DNA of 41,662 bases from Pseudomonadota bacterium (GCA_023460875.1 JAEWOQ010000330.1:1-41662); one strand, 5' to 3'. Numbered from the stretch's first letter, positions 7,140-15,213 are shown. A program made the numbers and translations. Notes: generated by a model from the sequence alone, not told the origin.

Positions 7140-9908
7140 ATGAAATCGGACCTCCGCCTCCGCCCGTCGCTCGGGCTCCGCACCTCCCGCGGACGCTACC
7201 TTGCGGTCGCTAGCTCGTTCGCGCTGTTGCTCGCGACCGCGTGCGCCTCGCAAGACGAGGTGAGCCCAGGTGCTCCTCAGGACACCGACCCAGACGTTCC
7301 TTCGGGAGCGCCTGACACGCCCACGCCAACGACTCCCCAGGTGCAGGAGCCGCCGACCCCGCCTCCACCGAGCGCCGGGGAGGAGTCGGACCCGGACGTC
7401 GGCATCGACCTTGGCGACGTGGGGGTGCGGATCGAGGAGACCACCTCCTCGCGGGTCGAGCTGTCTTGGGACCCGATCGAGGGCGCGGAGGAGATCAGAG
7501 TTTTCGTCGGTCCGGAGCCGAAGGGCAGCGAGGAGCAGCTCCCCCTCGAGGGGGAGGTTGCGCGCCTGGATGGCGCCGCCACCAGCCACTCGATCGACAA
7601 GCTCGCCGCGAGCACGGACGTGTTCGTTCGTCTCGAGGCGACCACGGCAAGCGGACGACTCTGGGGGATCGCCCATGCCCGGACCCGCGGAGGCCCCCGG
7701 GTCGCGCTCGACACTCCTCTGCGGTCGGTGCATGCGGTCGCCCCGAACGTCCTCATGTTGGTGCTCGAGACCCGAGAGACGCGATACAGCGGCTCGAGCC
7801 TGCAGGGGGCGCGGGGGGCCGCTTGGCAGGGGGGACAGTGGCGCGTGAGCCGGGCCGACGGGACGGAGCTCCCGGTGACGGCGGTCCGTCGTCGCAGCAT
7901 CCCCGTCGGGCAACCGAGCTACCCCGTGGGCTGGGAGAAGTGGGGGACCGACAACGTCGTCGACATCGATGATCATCTGTTCCTCGTCCTGAGCGAGCCG
8001 ATCGGGGAGCGGGAGCTCCTGTCCATCACGCACGCGGGGGGCTCCAACACCGAGCTCGACGTGATGGTGCCGTTCAGCGACCGCTACCTCGAATCCCCGC
8101 TCATCAAGGTCAATCAAGTCGGCTACAACCCGCGCGCCAGCAAGCGGTACGCTTACTTGCATGCCTACCTCGGCGACGGCGGGCACGTGGACGCGAGCCA
8201 GATCGAGGCCACGGTCAGCGTGCTCGCGGACGCACGCAACGCCCTGCGCCCCAAGCGGGTGGTCGCTGCGGAGCTGCCCGTCAGCGAGCGCTCCGCCCAC
8301 GACGCGGAGGCCGGCGGGCGAGTCCACCAGGTCGATCTGGCGAGCATCCCGCCCGCGGAGGGCGTGCGCTATCGGGTGCGGGTGCCGGGGGTAGGCGTCT
8401 CCTACCCGACCGCGGTGAGCGAGGACGCCGCCCTGAAGGCGTTCTACGTCGTCGCTCGGGGACTCTACCTCAACCGCTGGTGCGGCGATCTGGACGAGAA
8501 ATACACGGACTGGAGCCGCGGCCCCGATCACTGCCGCGCCTACTTCGTCAGCGGGCGGAGCTATCGCGCCGGCATGTTCCCGGCGAACACCCCCAAGAGC
8601 AACGAGCGCCCCGTGGTCGGCGGTCACCACGACGCAGGAGACTTCGACATTCGGCCCTTCCACGTCGTCGTGGCCCAGTACCTGCTGCGTGCCTTCGAGG
8701 CCAACCGCGACGCCCTACTCGATGACCAGCTCGACATCCCCGAGAGCGGCAACGGGATCCCCGATTTGCTCGACGAGGCTTTGCACAGCGTTCGGGCCTG
8801 GGAAGACCTACAGAACGAAGATGGCAGCGTCCGTGCCGGTGTGGAGTCGTCTCACCACCCGCGCGGCTACTACTACGCCGACGAGGATCGGCTCGCGTAC
8901 TGGACGTATGATCCCGAGCCTTGGCACACCGCGTACGTCGCGGGGCTCTTCGCGCAGGCGTCCCACCTGGTGCGGCCCTACGACGCCAAGCGGGCCGAGG
9001 CGCTGCTGCAGCGGGCGGTCCGAGCCTCTGCCTGGGCGACCCGCGCGGGTGCTCCGCCGGAGTTTCGTCTCTACGCGGCGAGCGAGCTGGCGCGGGCGAG
9101 CGGCGAGGCCACTCACCGGAGCGCCTTCGACGGCCTCTGGTCGGGCCTGGGCGGCAACAACGCCCTGAACGGGCGGCTGTTGACCTGGTCTCACGTGTAC
9201 CCGGGCTCCTTCACGGGCAGCGCCCCTGTCCTCAGCGACTACCTGATGGGATACCTCGACGCGGAGGGAGCCAACCAGACCACCGTAGGCTTCGTGCGCG
9301 GGGCCCTCGGTGACCGGGCGCGGGCGACGGCGCAGCGGTTCCTCTCGTCCGCGCACGCCATGCGTAACGGGCGCCCGTCGGCGACGCCCCCCGACTGGGG
9401 CAGATCGGTCGCCACGGGGCTGCACGCCGATCCCATCTATCAAGCGCTGACGGCCCAGGGCTCCGCACAGGAGTACCTCGACGCCCTCAGCCTCGCCGCG
9501 GATTACGTGCTCGGAGGGAACCCGAACGGGATGTCCTACGTCACCGGCATGGGCAGCGTGACTCCCCAAGAGCCCCTGCACACGGACTCGCTCGCCTTCA
9601 TCAAGGACAAGGGCATGCCGCCCATGCCCGGTCTCCCCGTGTACGGTCCCGTCGCCAACATGCCGGGCTCGAGCTGGTATGCGCCGTTGGCCGCCGCGTT
9701 TCATCCGTCCTTTGGCGCGCAGCCCCTCGGGCTGAGGTACGTGGACGCGCGCACGGCGGTCAACATGAGCGAGTTCAGCGTGTGGGAGTCCCAGGCCCCG
9801 CTCGTCGCGCTGTTTGCGACGCTAGCCCCCAAGAAGCGGCCGCCGCTGGAGTGGGCGGCGGGGGGGAGCGAACATCGCAGCGGGTTGGTTCCGCACCGGG
9901 TGGATTGA
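7140..9908 (+). CDS. GH9 glycoside hydrolase lipoprotein with N-terminal Ig-like domain
   Basis: A 922-residue secreted enzyme expected to cleave beta-glucan. The ATG at 7140 begins a signal peptide ending LLATACAS with a lipobox Cys; Pro/Thr/Glu-rich linker follows (to about residue 85). Residues of roughly 85-200 look like a fibronectin/Ig-type module. A CelD_N-type Ig domain begins at SPLIKVNQVGYNP, the hallmark of this GH9 subfamily. The catalytic domain carries GGHHDAGDFDIRPFHV, ESGNGIPDLLDEAL and, near the end, NMSEFSVWESQAPLVALFA where the acid Glu is expected. It differs from the GH9 at 603-2969, which has a C-terminal CBM instead, so the two probably act on different parts of the same polymer. 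It sits between hemerythrin genes with no functional link visible. Confidence 0.9.
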   Translation: MKSDLRLRPSLGLRTSRGRYLAVASSFALLLATACASQDEVSPGAPQDTDPDVPSGAPDTPTPTTPQVQEPPTPPPPSAGEESDPDVGIDLGDVGVRIEETTSSRVELSWDPIEGAEEIRVFVGPEPKGSEEQLPLEGEVARLDGAATSHSIDKLAASTDVFVRLEATTASGRLWGIAHARTRGGPRVALDTPLRSVHAVAPNVLMLVLETRETRYSGSSLQGARGAAWQGGQWRVSRADGTELPVTAVRRRSIPVGQPSYPVGWEKWGTDNVVDIDDHLFLVLSEPIGERELLSITHAGGSNTELDVMVPFSDRYLESPLIKVNQVGYNPRASKRYAYLHAYLGDGGHVDASQIEATVSVLADARNALRPKRVVAAELPVSERSAHDAEAGGRVHQVDLASIPPAEGVRYRVRVPGVGVSYPTAVSEDAALKAFYVVARGLYLNRWCGDLDEKYTDWSRGPDHCRAYFVSGRSYRAGMFPANTPKSNERPVVGGHHDAGDFDIRPFHVVVAQYLLRAFEANRDALLDDQLDIPESGNGIPDLLDEALHSVRAWEDLQNEDGSVRAGVESSHHPRGYYYADEDRLAYWTYDPEPWHTAYVAGLFAQASHLVRPYDAKRAEALLQRAVRASAWATRAGAPPEFRLYAASELARASGEATHRSAFDGLWSGLGGNNALNGRLLTWSHVYPGSFTGSAPVLSDYLMGYLDAEGANQTTVGFVRGALGDRARATAQRFLSSAHAMRNGRPSATPPDWGRSVATGLHADPIYQALTAQGSAQEYLDALSLAADYVLGGNPNGMSYVTGMGSVTPQEPLHTDSLAFIKDKGMPPMPGLPVYGPVANMPGSSWYAPLAAAFHPSFGAQPLGLRYVDARTAVNMSEFSVWESQAPLVALFATLAPKKRPPLEWAAGGSEHRSGLVPHRVD

Positions 9909-9996
9909 CGCTCGGTGCAGAGGGCCGGGCGGAGGCAAGCCGGGGGGCGCGGGCGGCGCTGGGCCGGTGCGCTCTGTGCCACGCGCACAGCCCGGC

Positions 9997-10512
9997 TCAG
10001 CGGCGACGGGTGCGCAGCTCGGTGAGCACGGCCTGCTCTTCCGATCGCGTGAGGAGCCGCGCGGCGGCTGGGAAGAGGATGCGCTCCTCGTGCTCCAGGT
10101 GCAGCAACAGCTCCGGCTGTGCGAGCCGCGCGGCGGCCGCCAGGCGCTCTCGCGCGCTCGTCGTCTCAGGCGCGCCGCGCCGTTCACGGAGCGCGTCGAC
10201 GAGCTCGGCGAGCAGCGGCTCGTGCGCCTCATGCTGGGCGTGCATGGCGTCGAGGGCCGCGTCCACGGCTTCCTCACGCCCCTGGAGGCGCGGCCGCAGG
10301 CTCTCCTCCTCGTCGGCGATGTGGAGGGGAAGAGCTTCGGTGAAGTACCGCAGACAGCGCTCCGACGCCTCGACGACCTCTCGTGAGGGCACCTCTTCCC
10401 GTTCGCCGAGCTCCAGAGAGAGCGCCGCGAACGCGCGGATCCGCGCGTGGCATTCGAGGAACAACGTGAGAAGCCCCTCAGGGGGCTGGCGGCGACCGAT
10501 CTGGACGAACAT
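9997..10512 (-). CDS. Hemerythrin-like protein 3
   Basis: A 171-residue four-helix bundle with all HHE ligand blocks: LECHARIRAFA, LPLHIADEEESLRP, QHEAHEPLLAEL and LLHLEHEERILFP. It is a paralogue of hemerythrin 2. The ATG at 10512 has GAGGAG about 8 bases upstream. It starts 37 bases after the stop of the sigma-54 activator gene and lies on the same strand, so it could be read from that gene as well as from its own sigma-54-like motif at 10541-10556, which overlaps the activator stop codon. This closeness suggests it is a direct target of the activator. Confidence 0.85.
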   Translation of the reverse strand: MFVQIGRRQPPEGLLTLFLECHARIRAFAALSLELGEREEVPSREVVEASERCLRYFTEALPLHIADEEESLRPRLQGREEAVDAALDAMHAQHEAHEPLLAELVDALRERRGAPETTSARERLAAAARLAQPELLLHLEHEERILFPAAARLLTRSEEQAVLTELRTRRR

Positions 10513-10540
10513 AAGCTCTCGCTCCTCGACGCTGAGCAGG

Positions 10541-10556
10541 GGCAGGAATCATGCCG
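10541..10556 (-). promoter_or_regulatory. Weak sigma-54 -24/-12 motif before hemerythrin 3
   Basis: The minus strand reads CGGCATGATTCCTGCC, 8 of 12 constrained positions, with GG and TGC correctly spaced. Predicted start is near 10530, leaving an 18-base leader that contains the GAGGAG ribosome site. The motif overlaps the last codons of the upstream activator gene. Confidence 0.45.
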
Positions 10557-11553
10557 CTGGCTCGGGGCTACGCAGCTTCCGCCAGAGGGTGTTCCGGGCG
10601 ACCCCGAGGACCCGAGCGGCCTCGGACTGGGAGCCACCGCAGGCGTCGAGCACCCGCAGGATGTGCTCGCGCTCGACCTCCGCGAGGGTCCGAAAGGGCG
10701 TCGTCGGCGCCGCGCGGCTGCTGGGGGCGGGCCTGTCCGTGAGCAGCTCCTCGGGGAGGTCTGCGATGACGATCTCCTGGCCGCTCGCGAGCGCAGCCCC
10801 GTGTTTGACGACGTTCTCGAGCTCCCGAACGTTGCCGTGCCATGGGTATCGGAGCATCCGCTCCGCCGCCGAGGGAGCGAACCCGATGGCGCTGGTGTTC
10901 TCCTGGGTCAGAAAATGTCGCGCCAGCGGTAAAATGTCCTCTTGGCGCTCCCGCAGGGGAGGCACCTCGAGGGCGAGCACCTTGAGCCGGTAGAACAAAT
11001 CCTCGCGAAATTGCCCGCTCGCGACGCGCTCGCGCAGGTTCCGGTGGGTGGCGCAGACCACCCGCACGTCGACGGAGAACGACTGGTTCTCCCCGACCCG
11101 CCGGAGCTCCCCATCCTGTAGCGCCCGGAGGACCTTCGCCTGCAGCGGGAGAGACATCTCCCCGATTTCGTCGAGGAAGAGGGTGCCACCGTCCGCCTCT
11201 TCGAAGAGCCCGCGCCGAGCCACGGCGGCGCCCGTAAACGCCCCCTTGCCGTGGCCGAAGAGCTCCGACTCGAGGAGCTCGGTCGGGAGGGCGGCCACGT
11301 TCACGGCGACGAAGGGGCGCTGCGCGCGCGGCGAGTTGGCGTGCACCACCCGCGCGACCACCTCCTTGCCGGTCCCCGTCTCCCCCAGGATCGCGATGGG
11401 CGCGTCGCTCTGGGCGAACCGCGCCGCCCGCTTCAGGAGCACCTGCATGGCCTGACTGCGCGCCACCACGTGGGTGGCGCCCCTCAGACGTGGCGCCAAG
11501 GGGACAAGGCCACAGACGCTGCAGGTTTCAGAAGGTCGTTCCACGTGTTCCAT
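10549..11553 (-). CDS. Sigma-54-dependent activator with no sensor domain
   Basis: A 334-residue bacterial enhancer-binding protein. From the ATG at 11553: a 30-residue N-terminus with Cys11-x2-Cys14 (ETCSVCGL), then the AAA+ domain with Walker A GETGTGKE (57-64), the sigma-54 contact loop GAFTGA (104-109), Walker B LFLDE and the R-finger region REDLFYRLKV. A Fis-type helix-turn-helix ends the protein (GGSQSEAARVLGVARNTLWRKL). There is no receiver, GAF, PAS or FHA domain; NorR, the usual NO-sensing relative, has a long GAF domain here. The Cys pair could hold a metal or sense NO or redox as a dimer, which is speculation. It is divergent from the RIC gene and upstream of hemerythrin 3, and is the best candidate regulator of the sigma-54 motifs in this window. 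No sigma-54 motif precedes its own start. Confidence 0.9.
   Translation of the reverse strand: MEHVERPSETCSVCGLVPLAPRLRGATHVVARSQAMQVLLKRAARFAQSDAPIAILGETGTGKEVVARVVHANSPRAQRPFVAVNVAALPTELLESELFGHGKGAFTGAAVARRGLFEEADGGTLFLDEIGEMSLPLQAKVLRALQDGELRRVGENQSFSVDVRVVCATHRNLRERVASGQFREDLFYRLKVLALEVPPLRERQEDILPLARHFLTQENTSAIGFAPSAAERMLRYPWHGNVRELENVVKHGAALASGQEIVIADLPEELLTDRPAPSSRAAPTTPFRTLAEVEREHILRVLDACGGSQSEAARVLGVARNTLWRKLRSPEPAA
10654..10668. promoter_or_regulatory. Candidate activator half-conserved site CCGCAG-GAT-GTGCTC
   Basis: Twelve of 15 bases match the palindrome at 12867-12881. It lies inside the activator gene, about 98 bases upstream of the sigma-54-like motif of hemerythrin 3. The right half is degenerate, and coding constraint (His-Ile-Leu-Arg) may explain part of the match. 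Confidence 0.3.
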
Positions 11554-11566
11554 TCTGTGACCGGCT

Positions 11567-11581
11567 CTGGAACGAGTCCAG
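11567..11581. promoter_or_regulatory. Inverted repeat CTGGA-N5-TCCAG upstream of RIC
   Basis: A perfect 5-5-5 inverted repeat in the 111-base spacer between the activator and the RIC gene, 56 bases upstream of the RIC sigma-54 motif and 14 bases from the activator start. It could be an operator for either gene, including autoregulation of the activator. It differs from the CGCAR-N3-YTGCG palindrome found at the other promoters. Confidence 0.35.
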
Positions 11582-11636
11582 GGTGACTCGGCGGAGCCGC
11601 TCGCCGCGAAAGCCCCGGAAGTCTTCGGGTGCCGGC

Positions 11637-11652
11637 TGGCACGGTGCGTGCT
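11637..11652 (+). promoter_or_regulatory. Sigma-54 -24/-12 promoter of RIC
   Basis: TGGCACGGTGCGTGCT matches 11 of 12 constrained consensus positions, the only miss being the first T of TTGC. The predicted start (about 11663) falls two bases before the ATG at 11665. A purine-rich GAGGAGGA ribosome-site-like string lies between, so either transcription starts further upstream than usual or the message has no leader. Confidence 0.7.
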
Positions 11653-11664
11653 GAGGAGGACTTC

Positions 11665-12375
11665 ATGACAGAGCGAAGCACGCCCCTCTTCAAGGCGCCG
11701 GATCCCCGCCAGACCGTCGCAGGCTTGGTGCTCGAACATTCCGCCTGCGCCGCCGTGCTGCAGAGGCATCGTATCGATTTCTGCTGCGGTGGCGAGTTGA
11801 GTATCGCCGAAGCCGCGGAGAAGCGGGGGGTGGAGCTGGACACCTTGCTGCACGAGCTGGGACGCACGATCGCCGAGCGCCAGTCCACGGAGGAGGTCGC
11901 GCTGCGGGAGCTCGCTACCGCCGATCTCATCGAGCACATCGTCACGAGACATCACGACACCCTCCGCAAGAATCTACCCTTCGTGCAGGGGCTCTCGGCG
12001 AAGGTGGGTAGGGTGCACGGGGGCACCAACCCGAAGCTCCGAGACCTCGATGACGCGGTCCAGGAGCTCTCCGAGATCCTGCTGGCGCACCTCGACGAAG
12101 AGGAACAGGAGCTATTCCCTGCGCTGGCGACGGAGCCGCTGGACGAGGCGCGGATCCGTCGCTTGCTGGGCTCGATGACAGGGGATCATACGGACATCGC
12201 CGTGCTCCTGGAGCGGATCCGAGCGGCGAGCGACGACTTCTCCCTGCCCCACTGGGCGTGCACGAGCTACCGCACTCTGTTCTCGGAGCTCTGGGAGCTC
12301 GAGGCTGACATCTTCATCCACGTGCACCTGGAGAACCACGTGCTCAAGCCGAGGTTCGCGCCGCTCCCTGCCTGA
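11665..12375 (+). CDS. RIC / YtfE-ScdA family iron-sulfur cluster repair protein
   Basis: A 236-residue di-iron protein that restores Fe-S clusters damaged by NO or oxidants. The N-terminal ScdA_N domain holds the conserved Cys-Cys in RIDFCCGG and TVAGLVLEHSACAAVL. The hemerythrin-like domain shows IEHIVTRHHDTLRKNLP, LLAHLDEEEQELFPAL, GDHTDIAVLLERI and IFIHVHLENHVLKPRF, which are the iron-ligand blocks of the family. The ATG at 11665 has GAGGAGGA in front and begins the conserved domain. Divergent from the sigma-54 activator, as ytfE-like and norR-type genes often are, and preceded by a strong sigma-54 motif, so NO induction is likely. A 16-bp tandem repeat overlaps its stop codon. Confidence 0.92.
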   Translation: MTERSTPLFKAPDPRQTVAGLVLEHSACAAVLQRHRIDFCCGGELSIAEAAEKRGVELDTLLHELGRTIAERQSTEEVALRELATADLIEHIVTRHHDTLRKNLPFVQGLSAKVGRVHGGTNPKLRDLDDAVQELSEILLAHLDEEEQELFPALATEPLDEARIRRLLGSMTGDHTDIAVLLERIRAASDDFSLPHWACTSYRTLFSELWELEADIFIHVHLENHVLKPRFAPLPA

Positions 12376-12410
12376 GAGGCTCCCTGTCTGAGAGGCTCCC
12401 TGCCTGAGGC
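12363..12410. repeat. 16-bp tandem repeat (3 copies) spanning the RIC stop codon
   Basis: Units of GCTCCCTGCCTGAGAG begin at 12363, 12379 and 12395, with one or two substitutions in copies two and three. The TGA stop of RIC (12373-12375) lies in the first unit and recurs in the others, though 16 bases shift the frame each time. Confidence 0.85.
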
Positions 12411-12439
12411 GCTCGCCGACGAGTCGCCGGTGGGACGGC

Positions 12440-12796
12440 TTACTTCGACCACCCCAAGGTGAGCAGGAACGCGCTGTCGGCAGCGGCCTCCACGTCGTGA
12501 CGCAGCCCCGAGTCGAGCACGAGCAGCTGTCCCTCACGCAGGTCTGCCACGCGATCCTCGAGCCCGATCCGCACGTGCCCCTTCACCACATGGATCGACG
12601 CCGTCTCGCTCGCCTCGTGCTCTTTGATGTGGCTCCCCTCGCCCATGGAGATGAAGACGATTCGCAGGTCTGCCGTGCGCACGAGCGTACGGGCGGCGTA
12701 GCCGTTGCGCTCGAAGGTCGCCTCGCTCCTGACCTCTTGGTCGAGTTCGGTGACGTCGAAGATGGCTCCCTGATCTACGGGTTCTGGTTTCGGCAT
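12440..12796 (-). CDS. Single-domain cupin
   Basis: A 118-residue protein with a cupin barrel: MGEGSHIKEHEASETASIHVVKG matches motif 1 (G-x5-H-x-H-x3,4-E) with His/Glu ligands in modified spacing, and a LREGQLLVLDSGLRHDVEA stretch matches motif 2 with its His. Cupins of this size bind a metal or small ligand; the substrate cannot be told. The ATG at 12796 is chosen because the longer frame upstream is shadow sequence of the divergent oxidase gene. A strong sigma-54 motif at 12841-12856 gives a 33-base leader. Being divergent from, and sharing control sequence with, the multicopper oxidase suggests a common stress role. Confidence 0.8.
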   Translation of the reverse strand: MPKPEPVDQGAIFDVTELDQEVRSEATFERNGYAARTLVRTADLRIVFISMGEGSHIKEHEASETASIHVVKGHVRIGLEDRVADLREGQLLVLDSGLRHDVEAAADSAFLLTLGWSK

Positions 12797-12840
12797 GGTC
12801 TTCTCTCTCGCAATCGCCCAATCAGCGCGCCATATCAGAG

Positions 12841-12856
12841 AGCAACATCCGAGCCA
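12841..12856 (-). promoter_or_regulatory. Sigma-54 -24/-12 promoter of the cupin gene
   Basis: The minus strand reads TGGCTCGGATGTTGCT, 11 of 12 constrained positions. Predicted start is near 12830, leaving a normal 33-base leader. Confidence 0.7.
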
Positions 12857-12866
12857 ACGGTAGAGT

Positions 12867-12881
12867 CCGCAGGATCTGCGC
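12867..12881. promoter_or_regulatory. Candidate activator site CCGCAG-GAT-CTGCGC
   Basis: A perfect palindrome CGCAG-N3-CTGCG in the 40 bases between two back-to-back sigma-54 motifs (cupin and oxidase). The same arms occur at 24297-24309, and the same core at 6068-6082. It is only 11 to 15 bases from each -24 element, closer than usual for an enhancer. Confidence 0.6.
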
Positions 12882-12896
12882 GGTGGCGCAGGGAGG

Positions 12897-12912
12897 TGGC
12901 GCACCTCTTGCG
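12897..12912 (+). promoter_or_regulatory. Sigma-54 -24/-12 promoter of the multicopper oxidase
   Basis: TGGCGCACCTCTTGCG matches 10 of 12 constrained positions, including a full TTGC. Predicted start is near 12923, leaving a 40-base leader before the ATG at 12963. Confidence 0.65.
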
Positions 12913-12962
12913 TGTCCCGAGGAGCTGGAGAAATGGTTCGCAGGGCCCGAGGGGGGGTACCC

Positions 12963-14456
12963 ATGTTGGCATGTACTCTGCAGGGACCGGTGCCTGTGAA
13001 CGTCCAGGAAGTTGGTCGACTGCGGCCGTGTCCCCGTCTGCTCTGGTTGGCGCTGCTGTCGCTGGCGGGGGCGTGTAGTCCCGCGAACGATGAGGGGGCC
13101 TCGGTCGCCCAGCCTCCCGGCTGGGACGAGGACATCGGCCCCGTGCTGGCGGAGGACCTCAACGCCGATCCAAACGTCCTGGAGGTGAAGATCGAGGCGC
13201 GGCTCGCGGAGATCGAGATCCTGCCGGGCGTGCGCTCGCAGGTGTGGTCCTACAACGGCTCGGTGCCTGGCCCCCTCCTGCGCGCCAAGAGGGGCGACCG
13301 TCTGATCGTCCACTTCACCAACCACCTGCCCGAAGCGACCACCGTGCACTGGCATGGCGTGCGGGTCCCCTCGACCATGGATGGCACCCACGCGGTGCAG
13401 GATCCCGTCGAGCCGGGGGAGAGCTTCACCTACGACTTCGAGCTGCCCGATGCGGGGACCTTCTGGTATCACCCCCACATCAACTCATCGGCCCAGGTGG
13501 GCTACGGCCTCTACGGGCCGATCGTGGTCGAAGATCCAGACGATCCCGTCGATGTCGACGACCTGGTCCTCGTCCTCAGTGACATGTCCCTCGACGATGA
13601 GGGGCAGCTGAAGCCAGGGGACGACACCGAGTGGTTCGGGGACTATTTCGGGCGGGAGGGTTCGGTTTTGCTCGTCAACGGTAAGGTGCGCCCGAAGCTG
13701 CGCGCCCGAGCGGGCTTGCCGCAGCGCTGGCGCGTGATCAACGCGGCCCGAGCGCGCTTCTTCCAGATGGACGTCCCTGGCACGGACCTGATCCGCATCG
13801 GCGGGGACGGAGGGCTCATCGAGAGACCACAGACCTTTGACGAGTTGCTGCTCGTCACCTCCGAGCGCGCCGAGGTGTTGGTCTCCTTCCCGGGATCCGC
13901 GGCGGGGGAGCTCGAGGTGGTCGCGCAGGATCCGGATCGGTTCGGCCTTGGCGTGTTGGAGCCCGACCAGCCCCTCTTCGATGTCGAGGTGGAGGCGGGC
14001 AGGGCAGGGCACCCGCGGGTGCCCGACGTGCTCCGGGAGTTTCCGCCCCTCGACCTGGCGGGGTTGCCGACGCGGCAGATCGTGCTCGGCGAGCAGGCCT
14101 TCGACGGCGTACCGCACCTCGCGATCAACGGGGAGGTCCATCAAGAGTCGATGCATCACCACGAGACCCCTCACGTCGCCTACGTCGGAGACACGGAGGT
14201 GTGGGAGGTCCTGAACGACACGGATTACGCCCACCCCTTTCACCTCCATGGGTTCTCCTTCGAGGTCTTGGAGGTGGGGGGGCGACCCTGGCCCGTCCGT
14301 GAACTGAAGGACTCCGTGAACGTCCCCCCTCGGGAGACCTTACGCTTCGTAGTCACGTACGACGACCGGCCGGGGCTCTGGATGTTCCATTGTCACATCC
14401 TGGACCACGCGAAGCTCGGCATGATGGCGGTGCTCGAGGTGCGTCCCCGGGAGTGA
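12963..14456 (+). CDS. Three-domain multicopper oxidase lipoprotein
   Basis: A 497-residue laccase-type oxidase. From the ATG at 12963 a signal peptide ends LLSLAGAC (lipid-modified Cys38). All four copper-binding blocks are present: VHWHGVRV, WYHPHINSS, HPFHLHGF and FHCHILDHAKLGMM, so type 1, 2 and 3 coppers should be bound and O2 reduced to water. It is not a NirK nitrite reductase, which is shorter and has a different His/Cys layout. Family members oxidise metals, phenols or act in copper tolerance; the substrate here is unknown. The start is uncertain: ATG at 12933 or GTG at 12996 are alternatives. Its sigma-54 promoter and divergent cupin place it in the cluster's regulon. The stop codon is duplicated in an 8-bp tandem repeat. 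Confidence 0.85.
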   Translation: MLACTLQGPVPVNVQEVGRLRPCPRLLWLALLSLAGACSPANDEGASVAQPPGWDEDIGPVLAEDLNADPNVLEVKIEARLAEIEILPGVRSQVWSYNGSVPGPLLRAKRGDRLIVHFTNHLPEATTVHWHGVRVPSTMDGTHAVQDPVEPGESFTYDFELPDAGTFWYHPHINSSAQVGYGLYGPIVVEDPDDPVDVDDLVLVLSDMSLDDEGQLKPGDDTEWFGDYFGREGSVLLVNGKVRPKLRARAGLPQRWRVINAARARFFQMDVPGTDLIRIGGDGGLIERPQTFDELLLVTSERAEVLVSFPGSAAGELEVVAQDPDRFGLGVLEPDQPLFDVEVEAGRAGHPRVPDVLREFPPLDLAGLPTRQIVLGEQAFDGVPHLAINGEVHQESMHHHETPHVAYVGDTEVWEVLNDTDYAHPFHLHGFSFEVLEVGGRPWPVRELKDSVNVPPRETLRFVVTYDDRPGLWMFHCHILDHAKLGMMAVLEVRPRE

Positions 14457-14469
14457 CGCGCTGACGCGC
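14454..14469. repeat. 8-bp tandem duplication of the oxidase stop codon
   Basis: TGACGCGC occurs twice in a row starting at the TGA stop of the multicopper oxidase. The second copy ends one base before the stop of the convergent TauE/SafE gene (14470). Confidence 0.7.
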
Positions 14470-15213
14470 TCACCGGACCAGCAGGAACTTGAGGCCGGCG
14501 CCGAGGAGCACGAGCCGCAGGATCCAGTGCACGACGCGGGGATCGAGGCGGGTCGCGCCGAGGTGCGCTCCGAGGTACCCGCCCGCGAGGGCAGCGCCGC
14601 AGAACGGCAGCGTCGCCAGAGGGAGCTCGGTGACCTTGCTGACGTGGCCGAGCAGGCCCATCACCGAGTTGCAGAGGATGAACAGGGCAGAGACCCCGGC
14701 GGCGGTCTTCACGGAGGCCCAGCCCAAGACGATGAGCAGCGGGGTGAGGAAGATGCCGCCCCCGACGCCGAGCATGCCCGAGACGACGCCGATGCCCGCG
14801 CCGAGGGTGAGCGCCAGGGGGAGTCGCACCGGGCGGAGCTCGTCGCGGGGGCGGAGGCGCTCCTTCAGAAGGAGCAGGAGGCTGGCGCCCAGCAGGAACA
14901 CGCCCGCGAAGGTGCGGAACAGCGCGGGATCCAGGCGCAGGGTGCCGCCCACGAACGCTAGCGGAATCGACGTGACGGCGAAGGGGAGCAGCACGCGTCG
15001 GTCGAAGTGCCCTGCCCGGGCGAACTCGACGGACGCGATCGTCGCCACGACGCAGTTCATGAGCAGCGAGATGGGCTTGATGGTCTCTGGGGCGTAGGAG
15101 AGCAGCGCCATGACGGCCAGGTAGCCCGAAGCCCCCGCGTGGCCGACCGACGCGTACAAGAACGCCACGACGAAGAAGGCGCCGGAGCTGAGGAGCACGA
15201 GGGAATCGCTCAT
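14470..15213 (-). CDS. TauE/SafE family membrane transporter
   Basis: A 247-residue integral membrane protein with about eight hydrophobic segments and the family's two repeated halves; the Gly-rich loops VASVGHAGASGYLA-like at the N-terminus and GMLGVGGGIFLTPLLIV in the middle are typical. TauE/SafE proteins export or import sulfite, sulfoacetate and other organic or inorganic anions. It begins 11 bases after the moaA stop and ends the nnrS operon. Nitrite export is a tempting role here but nothing in the sequence proves the substrate. Confidence 0.88.
   Translation of the reverse strand: MSDSLVLLSSGAFFVVAFLYASVGHAGASGYLAVMALLSYAPETIKPISLLMNCVVATIASVEFARAGHFDRRVLLPFAVTSIPLAFVGGTLRLDPALFRTFAGVFLLGASLLLLLKERLRPRDELRPVRLPLALTLGAGIGVVSGMLGVGGGIFLTPLLIVLGWASVKTAAGVSALFILCNSVMGLLGHVSKVTELPLATLPFCGAALAGGYLGAHLGATRLDPRVVHWILRLVLLGAGLKFLLVR

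Noticed and set aside
6666..8663. Long minus-strand frame opposite hemerythrin 2 and the second GH9 gene
   Set aside because: Low-complexity Arg/Pro/Val composition and no motif; both plus-strand genes are well supported.
12963..14456. NirK copper nitrite reductase
   Set aside because: Three cupredoxin domains and the HCHxxxH-x4-M laccase-type C-terminus show a multicopper oxidase, not the two-domain NirK.
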